This document shows positions 1-9,727 of a stretch of 64,000 nt of DNA, one piece after another (position 1 is the stretch's first letter; each line of letters opens with the position of its first letter). The position numbers were made by a program, and so were the translations under genes. Location: the NCBI RefSeq assembly GCF_000350225.1, contig NW_005179308.1, forward strand, positions 1-64,000, read 5' to 3'. This DNA is from Chondrus crispus. Its lineage: Eukaryota; Rhodophyta; Florideophyceae; Gigartinales; Gigartinaceae. A model generated the notes under the pieces. The model worked only from the letters and a program-made list of their open reading frames with translations. It had not been told where the DNA came from and searched no databases.

Positions 1-2
1 TT

Positions 3-1574
3 CGGTCTGTTCCCGTCAAAATGGAAACACTGGAATCCTTCGCTCTGGAAATCAAGCCGAACGACCACCTGCTCTCGTTCGACATAGAAAAGGGGTACCA
101 TCATTTCAGGCTACATCCGGCTATCCGCAACTGGTTCCTCTTCAGGATCGATGGACGTTACTTTCGCTGTATCGCCCTACCTTTTGGATGGAAGCTATCT
201 CCGTTCTACTTCGTCAAGTTCATGCGACCTTTCGTCGAGTACATCAGGGACCGGCTCAATCTTCGCATCCACCCGTACATGGACGATTTTCTGGTAGCTG
301 TTCAAGGTCACTCCGAACTCCGAAGAGCCCAACGGCTCCTGGACCAACTGCTGCAGAAAACCGGTCTTGGCAGAAAGCCAGGCAAAGGCTGCTGGGACGG
401 GTCGCAACGATTGGACCACCTCGGTTTTGTGATAGACACCAAGGCTCAAGTGTTCGGGATCACGGACAAACGGATTCAGAAGATTCAGGCTATCGCTCGG
501 AAACTGCTACAACAAGCCCGACAGAACCGTCGGTTGGTGGAAACATCGTTGTTACGCCACTTCCTCGGGGTAGCCATCTCATGCTCTCTGGCCATGCCTC
601 TCGCCCGCTTCTACACCCGGTCTCTGTACGACTCACTACGGGGACCAACGAGGCGGCGCGTGAAGCTCAAGCACGCAGCCATCCGGGATCTGATACATTG
701 GAAAGAACTGGTCAAATCACCGTCCACGCGCCCTCTCCATCACCAAACGGCTTCAATGGCAATGCACTCCGATGCATCAACCTCAATTGGGATGGGAGGG
801 ACACTGGGACACGACCTCAGGATGGGGGAACCAGGGGTCTGGGAAGCAAAAGGACTCTGGGATCCGCATCTACGGACAAAGCCCATCACCTTTCTGGAAC
901 TCAGGGCAGTAACGGACAATCTGAAGGCATTCGCAGACGACCTTCGCAAGGGGACCCATCTCCGCGTATGGGAGGACAATCAGGCCGTGGTCCACATACT
1001 CAACACGATGACCACGCGCTCACCAGCCCTAATGAAGGAACTGCGGGCGCTACACAGGGTACTGCTCAAGCTGGGAATCTCAATAGAGTCACGATACGTC
1101 CCTTCTGCCGTCAACCGCTTCGCAGATCGGCTCTCTCGCTTGCGTTCACTGGACGACTGGAGGATCAACACCCGGACAATCAGGGCGCTCTTACGCGAGA
1201 TGGATCCAACAATCGACCGGTTCGCGGATCAAGAATCAACGATTTGCCGCCGGTTCAACAGCCGCTACCGCTCACCGGGATCCTCAAGAATCGATGCGCT
1301 ACAGCAACACTGGGGACAAACGATCAACTTCTGGAATCCCCCGCTCAAGCTCATCCCACTCGTCGTGGAAAAGATCATTCAGGAAACGGCACAGGGTCTC
1401 CTGGTCACCCCGTGGTGGCCCGCTCAGTCGTGGTGTCGTCGCCTCAAGGAAATCGGAACGTTCCAGCTGTTTCAGGCGCCAGACGTCTATCTACCCCCAT
1501 TGTGGGCTCCACAGCACCTGCCGGCCCCACCGTGGAAAATAGCCATCTGGACAATACGCAGCAGCTTCCGCTAG
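3..1574 (+). CDS. DIRS-like reverse transcriptase-RNase H (N-terminus outside window)
   Basis: The frame is open from base 3, so the ATG at 21 is probably internal and the protein begins before the window. RT signatures: a block with DIEKGYHHFRLHP near the start, LPFGWKLSPFYF, then YMDDFLVA (YxDD catalytic box) about 86 residues after that ATG. A RNase H-like segment beginning HSDASTSIGMGGTLG follows near residue 248. Such proteins copy element RNA into circular DNA for recombinase-mediated insertion. The recombinase frame overlaps or abuts the 3' end, as is common in DIRS elements. No methyltransferase or DDE integrase domain is visible. Confidence 0.8.
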   Translation, partial: RSVPVKMETLESFALEIKPNDHLLSFDIEKGYHHFRLHPAIRNWFLFRIDGRYFRCIALPFGWKLSPFYFVKFMRPFVEYIRDRLNLRIHPYMDDFLVAVQGHSELRRAQRLLDQLLQKTGLGRKPGKGCWDGSQRLDHLGFVIDTKAQVFGITDKRIQKIQAIARKLLQQARQNRRLVETSLLRHFLGVAISCSLAMPLARFYTRSLYDSLRGPTRRRVKLKHAAIRDLIHWKELVKSPSTRPLHHQTASMAMHSDASTSIGMGGTLGHDLRMGEPGVWEAKGLWDPHLRTKPITFLELRAVTDNLKAFADDLRKGTHLRVWEDNQAVVHILNTMTTRSPALMKELRALHRVLLKLGISIESRYVPSAVNRFADRLSRLRSLDDWRINTRTIRALLREMDPTIDRFADQESTICRRFNSRYRSPGSSRIDALQQHWGQTINFWNPPLKLIPLVVEKIIQETAQGLLVTPWWPAQSWCRRLKEIGTFQLFQAPDVYLPPLWAPQHLPAPPWKIAIWTIRSSFR

Positions 1575-2647
1575 CCGCCGCGCTACGGGGCTCAGTTCTA
1601 CGCGCCGCCGGAGTTGGAATCTCAGGCGGAGGAACTACTATCGCTGGTCTGATTCACCGCGCTCGTACGCCCAACACCTGGAAGAACAACAAGCGATTCT
1701 GGCAGAAGTGGACTACGTTCTGTACGTTGGAAAGGATCGACCCATGGGCTGCGGATGAAGGATCTCTGCTCCGGTACCTCGGTTGGCTCTTCGACTCAGG
1801 CACGATTGCTGGCGGATCAGTCAAGAATTACGTCTCAGCAGTGGTAACGGCCCACAAACGCGTCAAATTGCCCGTTGGATACACCCCACTCATCCAACTC
1901 GCGCTGGCCGCCTACCAACAGTCTGACCTGGATCGCCGCGCCGAAAACGACCCAGACGCCCACAAGGAACGACGGGCCCTCCCGAGCACCGTGGCCAAGA
2001 AAATCTTCAACGCTGCAATGGCCGCTCCCGCTCTCAACCGTCAGTTCATTCGCAACGCTACCGCTGTTCTGGTTTCCTACGTCTTCTTCGAAAGGGGCGA
2101 AGCTGGCGCTGCGCTTCGCTTGGACAACATTCAAGTTTCGGAACAATCAATTGACTTGGCAATTGCTTTACGGAAGAATCGATCTCGCGTGGCACATACT
2201 CTATCCTACACTAGGCTAGCTCCGGACAAGCCATCGCTCATCGACTTGGTCTTACGGTACGACCGATACCGCCGAAACACCCGCTCCACAAGTCGCTACT
2301 ATTGGGCCCTCCCGGGCCAACGGCTCACACCGTCATCGGCAAGCATCTCACGTTGGCTCCAAGCTTGCTTGTCTCACGCTGGCGTCACTCCCCCTCCGCA
2401 AGTGCTGTGGTCCTCACACTCGCTTCGCATGGGTGCTGCATCGGAATGCGCTGCAATAGGAGTTCCTTCCTACCGCATTCGCATCTGGGGGGATTGGAGT
2501 GTTGCTCGCACAATGGAAGAATCCTATCTCGACGCTCGCGTACAGCCGTGCGAGGATTCCGTCTTCTTTTTCGGACACCTGTCCGAAATCTCGACTACTC
2601 CCTATGGAGTTTCTTCAACATTATTCAGTGCATTCATTGGCAATTGA
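1555..2647 (+). CDS. Tyrosine recombinase of the DIRS-like element
   Basis: About 360 residues. An N-terminal SAM-like core-binding region (RTPNTWKNNKRFWQKW, then SLLRYLGWLFDSG) leads to a catalytic domain with HSLRMGAASECAAIG (the HxxR box), WGDWSV and a downstream Tyr in EESYLDARV. These match the R-H-R-Y tyrosine recombinase fold. The enzyme would integrate the circular cDNA, usually without target-site duplication. The frame stays open far upstream, overlapping the RT, so the true start is uncertain; I place it near the RT stop because recombinase-like sequence begins there. Confidence 0.75.
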
Positions 2648-3584
2648 AATGTGAATTTGGACAAGGGGGCTTTTCGGTTGGAACGCACGACAACTCAGAA
2701 GGAAGTGGAAATCAAGTGGACCATTTCAGCCGCAGAAAGCCAAGTCAGGATGACTTGGCGACAAGTCAGCGCCAAGCCACACACCATGATTTGGAATGAT
2801 TCTTCGTTCGCGTAACGAAGAACTTGGCGAAAGCAAAAAATCAGCACCAAGTCACGAATGACTTGGTACTGTTCTTCGTTCGCATAATCAACACTTGGCA
2901 CAAAAATGAATCATCACCAAGTCACACACAATGGTTTGGCACCCCCACTATAACTTGGCAATGATTGCGAATGATTCTTCATTCGCATCATGGAACTTGG
3001 CAGAAATGGAAATTCGGCCACTGTCCGAAAACAGGGCTGTATAAGAGAGGCACGTCAAACTCTCTCTCACCACTCTTCTTTCTTCCTCAAGTCGTCGCTT
3101 GTTTCTCCCACCATCCCACCCTCAGCTTCGCTGCTCAGTCATCAAGTCTTCACTGGTTTGTTCTCTCCCTACTCTTTCTTGTATGGCTTAACCATTCGGG
3201 AATGTTTTTCACACACACGCTCGGTAAGATAACGCGGTCTCTCGGTCGCTACTCAAGCCCTCTCATCCTGGAAATGCCCCCTCATCTTTGAAGCTTACCA
3301 AAGCAGAACTCGAACTCAGGTGAGTCATGGACGCGCGCCCCGTATCAAGCCGAATGTGGTCCTCATCCGCCGAAGCGGGTAGTATCGCAGGGATAGCGGC
3401 CCGGGGTGGCATGGAAACGCGCGCCACTACGCTGCTCTGGCCGTTGTATCAACGTTTATGTCCACACCAATTGGGGACAGCGAAAGACAGGGGCAATCCT
3501 CTGGAATTCAAGGAACGGTAAGCATTTTTCTGGACCGAGATCTTTAGGTAATAAAGCGTAATCTTGTTTCTTCAACATTATTCA
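2609..3584 (+). repeat. Split direct repeat pair (2609-2627 and 3566-3584)
   Basis: The 19-mer GTTTCTTCAACATTATTCA occurs at 2609-2627, at the end of the recombinase gene, and again at 3566-3584. An exact 19-base repeat 957 bp apart is unlikely by chance and has the position expected of a B1/B2 split repeat in PAT/Ngaro-type elements. The A1 partner would lie left of the window. Confidence 0.6.
2755..3010 (+). repeat. Cluster of short AACTTGGC / CCAAGTCA repeats
   Basis: Downstream of the recombinase stop the words ACTTGGC, CCAAGTCA and TTCTTCGTTCGC recur many times in both spacing registers over about 250 bp. No ORF of note covers them. They may be binding sites or part of the internal complementary region of the DIRS-like element. 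A TATAAGAGAGG motif follows near 3040, so the region could also carry a promoter. Confidence 0.5.
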
Positions 3585-3694
3585 CTGGAATAACGGAGGC
3601 AGCTGCGCTGACTGACTGTCGCCACCTCAATGTGAGTGCGGGCGCAGCAGCTGGGGGGGCGGGAATGACAGAGAGGGTGGCTAATACCTAGGAC

Positions 3695-3802
3695 TGTGGC
3701 AAAAACCCCGCCTCACAGCTGTTACACTGTAAAGCTGATTAGATAGCTTGGTAAGTGCTCGTCGGGAGCACCCCTTTAAAATGAAACTCGGATTGGCCAC
3801 CT
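3695..3802 (+). repeat. 108-bp dispersed repeat, copy 1 (tRNA-like box A)
   Basis: Nearly identical to 14489-14596 (a few substitutions). It includes TAGCTTGGTAAG, a 10-of-12 match to a polymerase III box A, and a weaker ACTCGGATTGG where box B would be. It might be a tRNA-derived SINE or a piece of the Copia leader. It ends at the TAA where a MITE inserted. Confidence 0.55.
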
Positions 3803-3804
3803 AA

Positions 3805-4503
3805 GAGCAACTCCACCAACACAGTAGCAAACGAGCAAAATACCAAATTTGATCAAATTTGATAAATTGCTCATTTGTATACTAGTTTGACTTCCCCACC
3901 AGACCGAAAAAGTGCCAAAAAATAGAACACCGCCGAAATTGCCTCGAGCAAATCAGTCCGATTTGCTCAAATGACTCTCACCCGAAGTTCTATTTCAGCA
4001 AATATTTTGGTACAAGTGCTGCATTACGATTGGTCAATGAGTGGCGCTAAACCGAAACACCTTGAAATCCGAGAAAAGTTCAGTTCTTCGCGCCTTGACA
4101 TGCGAGCGAACATAAACGGAGCACCTCTTTACTGTGTTGCATCACAATCCGTCTCAAACACACCATAGCTATTCTACTTGCGATTGCGATTCACATTGGG
4201 AGACTTTCCCGGGACCGAACCAACCCAGCGCCGCGCTTCTCCCGCCTCCTCACCGTCGATCCCGAGAAGTGGCTCTGTGATGCTCTCTAGTTGATCGTCT
4301 GCCATTTCTTGAAACCAGATCCCGTCCATGATTTGAACTCTGGGGCTGTACGGCCTCTATCCTCTAAGCTCTCGCCGGTGGGAAAAGTCATATGTATAGC
4401 AAATGAGCAATTTTTGAAATAGAGCCCAGCCAATAAAGCTTGTACAACTGTGCAAGTATTTTGCTCTTTGGCTAATTTGTTCCACGCCTTGGTGGAGATG
4501 CTG
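3805..4503. mobile_element. 699-bp MITE, PIF/Harbinger type, TAA target duplication
   Basis: The left end GAGCAACTCCACCAA and the reverse complement of the right end CAGCATCTCCACCAA form imperfect terminal inverted repeats. Subterminal GAGCAAAATAC words occur on both sides. The unit is flanked by TAA at 3802-3804 and 4504-4506, the TWA duplication typical of PIF/Harbinger. No transposase is encoded, so it is non-autonomous. The ends are clear; the superfamily is inferred from the TSD and the end sequence. Confidence 0.75.
4330..4370 (-). repeat. tRNA-like A/B boxes inside the MITE (pseudo-tRNA or SINE piece)
   Basis: On the minus strand AGCTTAGAGGATAGAGG (box A-like) is followed by GAGTTCAAATC (box B-like). 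The spacing leaves too little room for a normal anticodon arm, so this is not a functional tRNA. It looks like a tRNA-derived polymerase III promoter relic. Confidence 0.4.
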
Positions 4504-4689
4504 TAAACAGGGGTGCCCTTAACTCCGGACAAAAGTGCTCTAATCAAAAATCAGGAATTCTTTGTAAACAGCCATGAAAAGTGAGTTTCTCTGCCCTGGC
4601 CAGCCATTCCTCCTCTGTTTCCTTCTTTTCAGAAGGCCGTACCGGAAAACAGGTGGTTACTTTTAAAAATAATTCTTACCAGTCGAACC

Positions 4690-5340
4690 CGCGCACTGCG
4701 ATTGTGTTTACTGTAGTATACCGACCGGTGTGCGGGCGGGGAGGTTATTAACCGTGCGGCTGTGCACGGTGCACACGTGGGCGGGTGTGTCCACATGTAG
4801 GGAGCGCGCGCGTTGACCAACCGGCCGTGGCGTGGGGCACGCGTACAGTAGCACACGTGTCGTCCGTGCGGTAGTCTACACGTGTTACGTGTGCGCGTTA
4901 GCACACGTGTCGTCCGTGCGGTAGTCTGTAAGCAACACGCGTGTACACTAGTGCACACGTGTAGTAGCAGCGTCCGTGCGGTAGTAGTAATTATGGGGCT
5001 AGCTTTTTAATTGTGTACAGTACCCGGCACGCACTAGGCGGCAGGTACTGTACTACTGTACTGGGACAGGTGTCCGAGGCGTCCCTCTGAGGGGTTAAGA
5101 CCTGACACCCGACCCTACCAGTAAACTGGGGCAAGCTCGCCCCCGTCCCTTTTGCGCCTATATACGTCTGTTTCGGTTGTCTATCGCGCGCGCTGGCTTC
5201 TAACCCGTTACCGGTCGCTCCCGTTCACGCACCACGGGGCAACTGCGCGTAACCGGCCAGTGACCCACTCCCTTTTCGCGAGCTCGTCCGATCGGTTCAA
5301 TTAGCGCGTCGCGTCCACGCCGCGTGCTCCCTCGCTATAG
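4690..5340. repeat. LTR-like non-coding segment with GC-rich subrepeats
   Basis: No ORF is convincing here. The word CGTCCGTGCGGTAGT occurs three times (near 4860, 4912 and 4969), within CACGTGT-rich DNA like that in the Gypsy LTRs of this window. A TATATACG motif lies near 5160. It could be a solo or decayed LTR, but I could not define TG...CA ends or a target duplication. Confidence 0.35.
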
Positions 5341-5428
5341 CCTCCGCCTCTCACCTAGCCCAGGGCGGAGAGGAGTTATCCCACATTTAGGCGGGAGTTT
5401 CAAACATGGCCTTCCAAATATGAGTGTA

Positions 5429-7152
5429 CAGTAAAATGCGACGTCTGTCCGGATGTCCGAGGTCACCATTCCCATCTCGGACATGCCCGCACGCCAGAAC
5501 TCTGCCGCCTTTAACAAAAAGCTAGCAAGAGCAGTCTTCCATGTCTCAGAAGGCCACAGCTACCGCTCTGCAGCCTCCCGATTCGCTGTACCAAAATCGA
5601 CGCTCTCTGACCGTTTGAAGGCTCCTATATCCAAGCCTGGGAGGAAGTAGTCTCTGACACAATGCGAAGAGAACATGGTTGTCGACCTGCTTATTAAGTA
5701 TGCACATAAAGGAACGCTTCTCTCTCGATGCCACCTTGCAGACGCAATCGAGCTAATCACGTCCAATATGCCTCCATAAAGGCGTCGTAGGTTACGTTTC
5801 AGAAACGGAAGGCCTGGAGTTTGATTTATTCGTGAATTCTATAAGCGGCACAGTAATGTGTTAAGCTTTCGTCGAGCTTGCCCTCAGCAGGCTGTACGGT
5901 GTAACGCAGTTAATGGCGAATCTTTGATAACGCACTTTGCGACATTAGAGAAACTTATCCACGAACATGACACTGATGATTCTCGTTTATTTACTTTAGA
6001 CGAAGCTGGGGCATCTCCAGAGAAATATGTGGGGAATGAGGACTCAGCCAGGCGGTACATGCCTCGTTCCGGATGTCAAGATACGCGTATGGCCGCAATT
6101 GCAAACAAGAATCGAATCACTATCATGGCTGTTATTAGCGCTGCTGGGGAACATACGCCTCCTTTGTTCGTTCTGAAAGGCAGTCTAATACCTTACCGTA
6201 TCGTCATCAGAAATGGGCAGGCAATTACTGAATCTACAGTCTCATTACTACCTCGTCACGTAGTCATGGAAATGCGGGCAGCAAACGGCGGTGTAGACTC
6301 AACAAACTTCTACAATTGGGGATTACGTTCTTGAATTACACAAAGGATCTGCGTGCGAATGGCAGAAAGGTACTATTGGTCTATGACGGGTATCGTTCAC
6401 ATTTAAGTATCCAAGTCCTGAAGCTGTTTAAGCACAATTCAGTCATAGTATATGCCTTGCCCGCTCATACATCTGGAAAACTTCAGCCTTTGGATACCGT
6501 TGTGTTTGCGGCATTTAAAGCAGCTATCAGTAAGCCGTTACAGACGTGTGTGATAGCCGCTCCACAGTCTGTGTTCAGCTTATACGACTTTTGCGCAGTT
6601 CTAAAGGATGCATATATGCAATCTTTTACTTGCGCCAATATCAAGGCCAGTTTTCGTCGCTCAGAACTCTGGCCTCTTGATAGAACGCGTTTGATTGGCG
6701 TTCCACGCCCGGCAACAGCGGAGGAGAATGCAGAGATACTGTCTACAGAAGAACTGGAATTATTTTTGAGGAGGAAGCAAGATGTCGTTAGGAAGTCAAT
6801 TTTAGGTGATGATGCAGTGATGCAAGCATCTGGGTTTATCGATACAAAGAACGGCTGTGTTGTGACTTCCGACAAAACCATTTCTTTAATTGAATCTGCA
6901 ATGAATAGGAAGAGGACAGCACTCCAGAAGGAATCATTAATTAGACTGGACAAAGAGGCCAATCGAAGCCGGCAGAATGCAGCAAGGAAGTGCGAGGTGG
7001 CGCGACTGCGCAATGCCGCCGTGCACCGCCGGGCGGGGCTTGCAGGGCTAGAGTTACAGGCTTTACAGAGGCAATGCCGTTCTATGCAAGAGCGCAGAGT
7101 TGTTGCGCAGATTCGGACCCCGAAGAAGAGAGGTGCCGGGAATGCACCGTAG
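5429..7152 (+). mobile_element. Broken pogo/Tigger-type DNA transposon
   Basis: The left end may be CAGTAAAATGCG at 5429, preceded by TA at 5427-5428; pogo elements begin CAGT and duplicate TA. The right terminus is unclear and may have decayed. The interior is one transposase gene that no longer reads through. The segment from 7153 to 7427 holds nothing recognisable. Confidence 0.65.
5453..7152 (+). pseudogene. Pogo-type (DDE_1) transposase pseudogene
   Basis: The order matches pogo/jerky transposases. 5453-5647 encodes a psq-like helix-turn-helix (FHVSEGHSYRSAASRFAVP, then STLSDRL). About 5820-6000 resembles a CENP-B-type HTH (FIREFYKRHSNVLSFRRA). Next come the catalytic pieces FTLDEAG near 5995 (first Asp) and VYDGYRSH near 6380 (second Asp), then LPAHTSGKLQPLD near 6460. 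A basic tail ends at 7152. The gene is disabled by in-frame stops (TAG at 5648, further stops between 5770 and 5830) and a frame change near 6320-6334, so it cannot make a full transposase. The sequence is still readable, which suggests moderate age. Confidence 0.8.
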
Positions 7153-7427
7153 ACAAATCTTAGAGATTGAGATTTTATTTTTTTGAATAAAAGTAGGATG
7201 ATTTGTGTCCGATCTTTAGAGCAATTTGTCTTCATTACAAAGGGATGTACTTGCTGGCAGCTCCTGTTAGTTTATTCTATTGGCTGTGTATGATCACAAC
7301 ATGTAAGAAAGAGGGGAATCGTAGCTTTCTATTGGTTCTAAAATCATTTTGCACGGATATCTATGAGGGTTCAGATGGCCAATACTGCACCATTGGTCCG
7401 GACTGGAGGGCACCCCCCCCCTTTGCT

Positions 7428-8840
7428 TGCCGATGTCCGAAGGTACCCCCCGATGGGCGTGGGTGACAGCCTGTCCGATGTGAACACTAGATCGGCTAGT
7501 TCGTTCTGAGGAAATACTTCTCGTTGATAATCGTTGATGTTCTGTTGGTAATGGGTGAGGCTGGCCCTCTAAGCGCACACGAACTCAGCTTTTTATAGAG
7601 TTCTAAAATCTAAGCTGGTACAGGAAACCGTGGCTTAGTAGCTCGGGTGAAAACCTATACAGCTCAGCAAAATACACAATTGTTGTAATTCTACGACCAC
7701 ATGCTGATATGCACGACACAGAACGATAGGTATGACACGTGTAAAACCGAAAACACTCCGCGTGACGAGCTGAGCAAGTTTGATTTTCAACGTGTACACG
7801 TGTGATTTCTGTACACGGTTGCACTCTACAGTATTTCACGAGCAAGTTTGGTTTTCAACGTGTACACGTGTGAAATATGTACACGGTTGCGGTGTACAGT
7901 ACAATCTGAGCATGTTTCAGTTTCTTCGCCGGACACGTGCATGACCTGGACACATGTCCTCATTACACTGTCGGACGCGTACAGTACGCCTGCAGTCTTA
8001 CAGACAAAGTGTAGAACCTTGGTGGCGGGTGCGTGGCACGTGCCAAAGGTTTACAGCGTCCATGGAGTGCAGCACGGGTACAGCAGGACACAAAGATACC
8101 GTTGGGCGAGTTTTGAATTCGTAAGGCAAAATGTGCACTGTTGTAATTGACAGTGCGCAGGACCTCACGAGAGATTCAGATTCATGAGGCAACGTGTGTG
8201 CTGTAAACAGTCCTTGCAGGATTGATTTGAATTCGTAAGGCAACGTGTGAGCTGTAAACGTGCCTTACGAATTTGTGCCACGCTGGATTTGGAATAGTAA
8301 GGGAATTTGTGCTTTGCTGTGCTTTGTTGTACTGCCTTACTAATTTCTCCGTCATGACAGTGGTAATTCGTAAGGCGGTTTTCTGTTATGTTTGTTGGGC
8401 CATCGCCAGTTTGGCTGAGTAGCAAGATGGGCACATGTGTTAGAACCAATACATTTGTAGTATGTGTGTCGTAGTGTTTGGTAGTAGAGTTCTAGAAGAT
8501 TGCAGAAGTGTATAAGTAGAGCCAGAAGTTGGCGACTCGAAGTAAATCGGTACCCAATCCTTCAACTTCACCTCATCAACCGTCCTTCGAATCCCCTTCG
8601 CCCCGCTGACCTACCATTAACAACTACCAATAAAACTACGTGTTACGCAGTAGTTACACTAAATGTAACCATTACAGCAAGGATAATGTGCGCTGAATGC
8701 GTTGGCGAATTAAGGTTGTAACCCGCGTGCGGGCTGACAGCAAGGTACAGCGCAGTACAGCACCGTTGTTTACACGTCCTCAACAGTTCCCGATAATTCT
8801 AGATTACAATGGAAACGCTTTATACTTCATAATTCTTACA
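7428..8840 (-). repeat. 3' LTR of the Copia fossil (long form, 1413 bp)
   Basis: Shares both its outer and inner parts with the LTR at 14600-15068 but carries about 940 extra bp in the middle. Read on the minus strand it begins TGTAAGAATTATG and ends CATCGGCA. Confidence 0.8.
7680..8620 (+). repeat. About 940-bp segment present in only one Copia LTR
   Basis: Flanked by the 4-mer ACAA on each side; absent from the other LTR. It contains a 69-bp-spaced direct repeat (GAGCAAGTTTG near 7773 and 7840) followed by CGTGTACACGTGTGA. Several copies of CGTAAGGC and its complement lie between 8110 and 8380. A plus-strand TATAAGTAGA is at 8511. It may be a solo LTR of another element inserted here, or the other LTR may have lost it. 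No coding sequence is recognised. Confidence 0.55.
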
Positions 8841-8860
8841 CTGCCACCCCTTAAAAACCA
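8841..8860 (-). other. Polypurine tract of the Copia fossil
   Basis: On the minus strand TTTTTAAGGGGTGGCAG directly precedes the TGTAAG start of the 3' LTR, the place where plus-strand DNA synthesis is primed. This supports both the LTR boundary and the element's orientation. Confidence 0.65.
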
Positions 8861-8878
8861 AACACGTAGTCTTCATAC

Positions 8879-9685
8879 TCATTCAATACGACGGAAGATC
8901 CATTGTTGAACTGGATTCTTGTCAAAACCAGTCTTCACGACTTCCTCCAAGGCCTTACATCTATTGACCTTTGTTAATCCATCAGCGATATCGTGCTCTG
9001 ACAATACCAATCCCACGTTCGATATCTCGTGCTTGTTGTATGCTTCTCGAGATGCGGCTATGTCGACCATCAAGCGCTTCTCTGCTGTGTGGGAGGCCTT
9101 AGTTATCACGTCGAACATCTGCTTGGAATCGGTAAGCATCGTAATAGGGATCTTACGCTTGTAGAGTTTCTCCATTGTGTGTCGTATGGCAAACACATCA
9201 TCAAACCATTCGGCGAACGCGTAGATCTCCCCTGCCATGATTGACCTTACGACACGTTTGAATTTACGACTGGCGAAGTCCAAGACGTGACACTTATCCG
9301 AGGCATCACATAGCAAAAAGACATATCCAAGTTGCGACGAATGGTCGTCGTTGGTCGCGAAAGAGGCATCCGAGTATGCTGTAAGGTGAAGAGTGCCAAG
9401 ATGAAGCGGACTGTAGGTTAGGAACAGGTCCAGCGAGGATCTAACACGGTGTATAGCACAGTTCATCTCTTCAACATGCCGCTTGGAGTAAGTCTCTTCA
9501 GTGACTTGCGCTGATCGATTGATCGCGCAGCAGACATCGGGTCTGCTGTGAGCTAGCCAGGCGAAAGATGCGCGAACTGATCTGAATCTTTCGAAGCTGA
9601 CGTCTGTCGGAATCTTGCAAACCTTAGAGAGATGGTCTGGCTGCCCTACAGAGAACACTCGAGCTTTGCGTCCGTCAGCATGCAT
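8879..9685 (-). CDS. Copia pol fossil, C-terminal RT and RNase H part
   Basis: Carries the Copia RNase H signature YSDASFATNDDHSSQLGYVF and the late motif ADGLTKVNRCKALEEV, which close Copia polyproteins. It follows the RT part at 9728-11620 in the same orientation. It is part of a broken element. Confidence 0.75.
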   Translation of the reverse strand: MHADGRKARVFSVGQPDHLSKVCKIPTDVSFERFRSVRASFAWLAHSRPDVCCAINRSAQVTEETYSKRHVEEMNCAIHRVRSSLDLFLTYSPLHLGTLHLTAYSDASFATNDDHSSQLGYVFLLCDASDKCHVLDFASRKFKRVVRSIMAGEIYAFAEWFDDVFAIRHTMEKLYKRKIPITMLTDSKQMFDVITKASHTAEKRLMVDIAASREAYNKHEISNVGLVLSEHDIADGLTKVNRCKALEEVVKTGFDKNPVQQWIFRRIE

Positions 9686-9727
9686 CCATGAAGTCCGAAT
9701 TTGAGTTCTTAAGAACTCGACATTGTA

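Larger units (their letters stand above)
1..3590 (+). mobile_element. DIRS/PAT-like tyrosine-recombinase retroelement, left end outside window
   Basis: Reverse transcriptase/RNase H is followed by a phage-type tyrosine recombinase on the same strand, the arrangement of DIRS-order retroelements, which integrate with a recombinase instead of a DDE integrase. The left end is cut by the window. The right end is taken near 3590 because a 19-bp sequence from the end of the recombinase gene (2609-2627) returns at 3566-3584, as split direct repeats do in PAT/Ngaro elements. The visible coding part looks whole. Family assignment rests on domain order and motifs; the exact right boundary is inferred. 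Confidence 0.75.

Noticed and set aside
188-1554. Upstream half of the frame that encodes the tyrosine recombinase
   Set aside because: It overlaps the RT gene, is low in protein-like features and reads as a shadow frame; only the part after about 1555 matches a recombinase.
4330-4370. A functional tRNA gene on the minus strand
   Set aside because: A and B box-like motifs exist but the spacing cannot hold an anticodon arm and no acceptor stem pairs.
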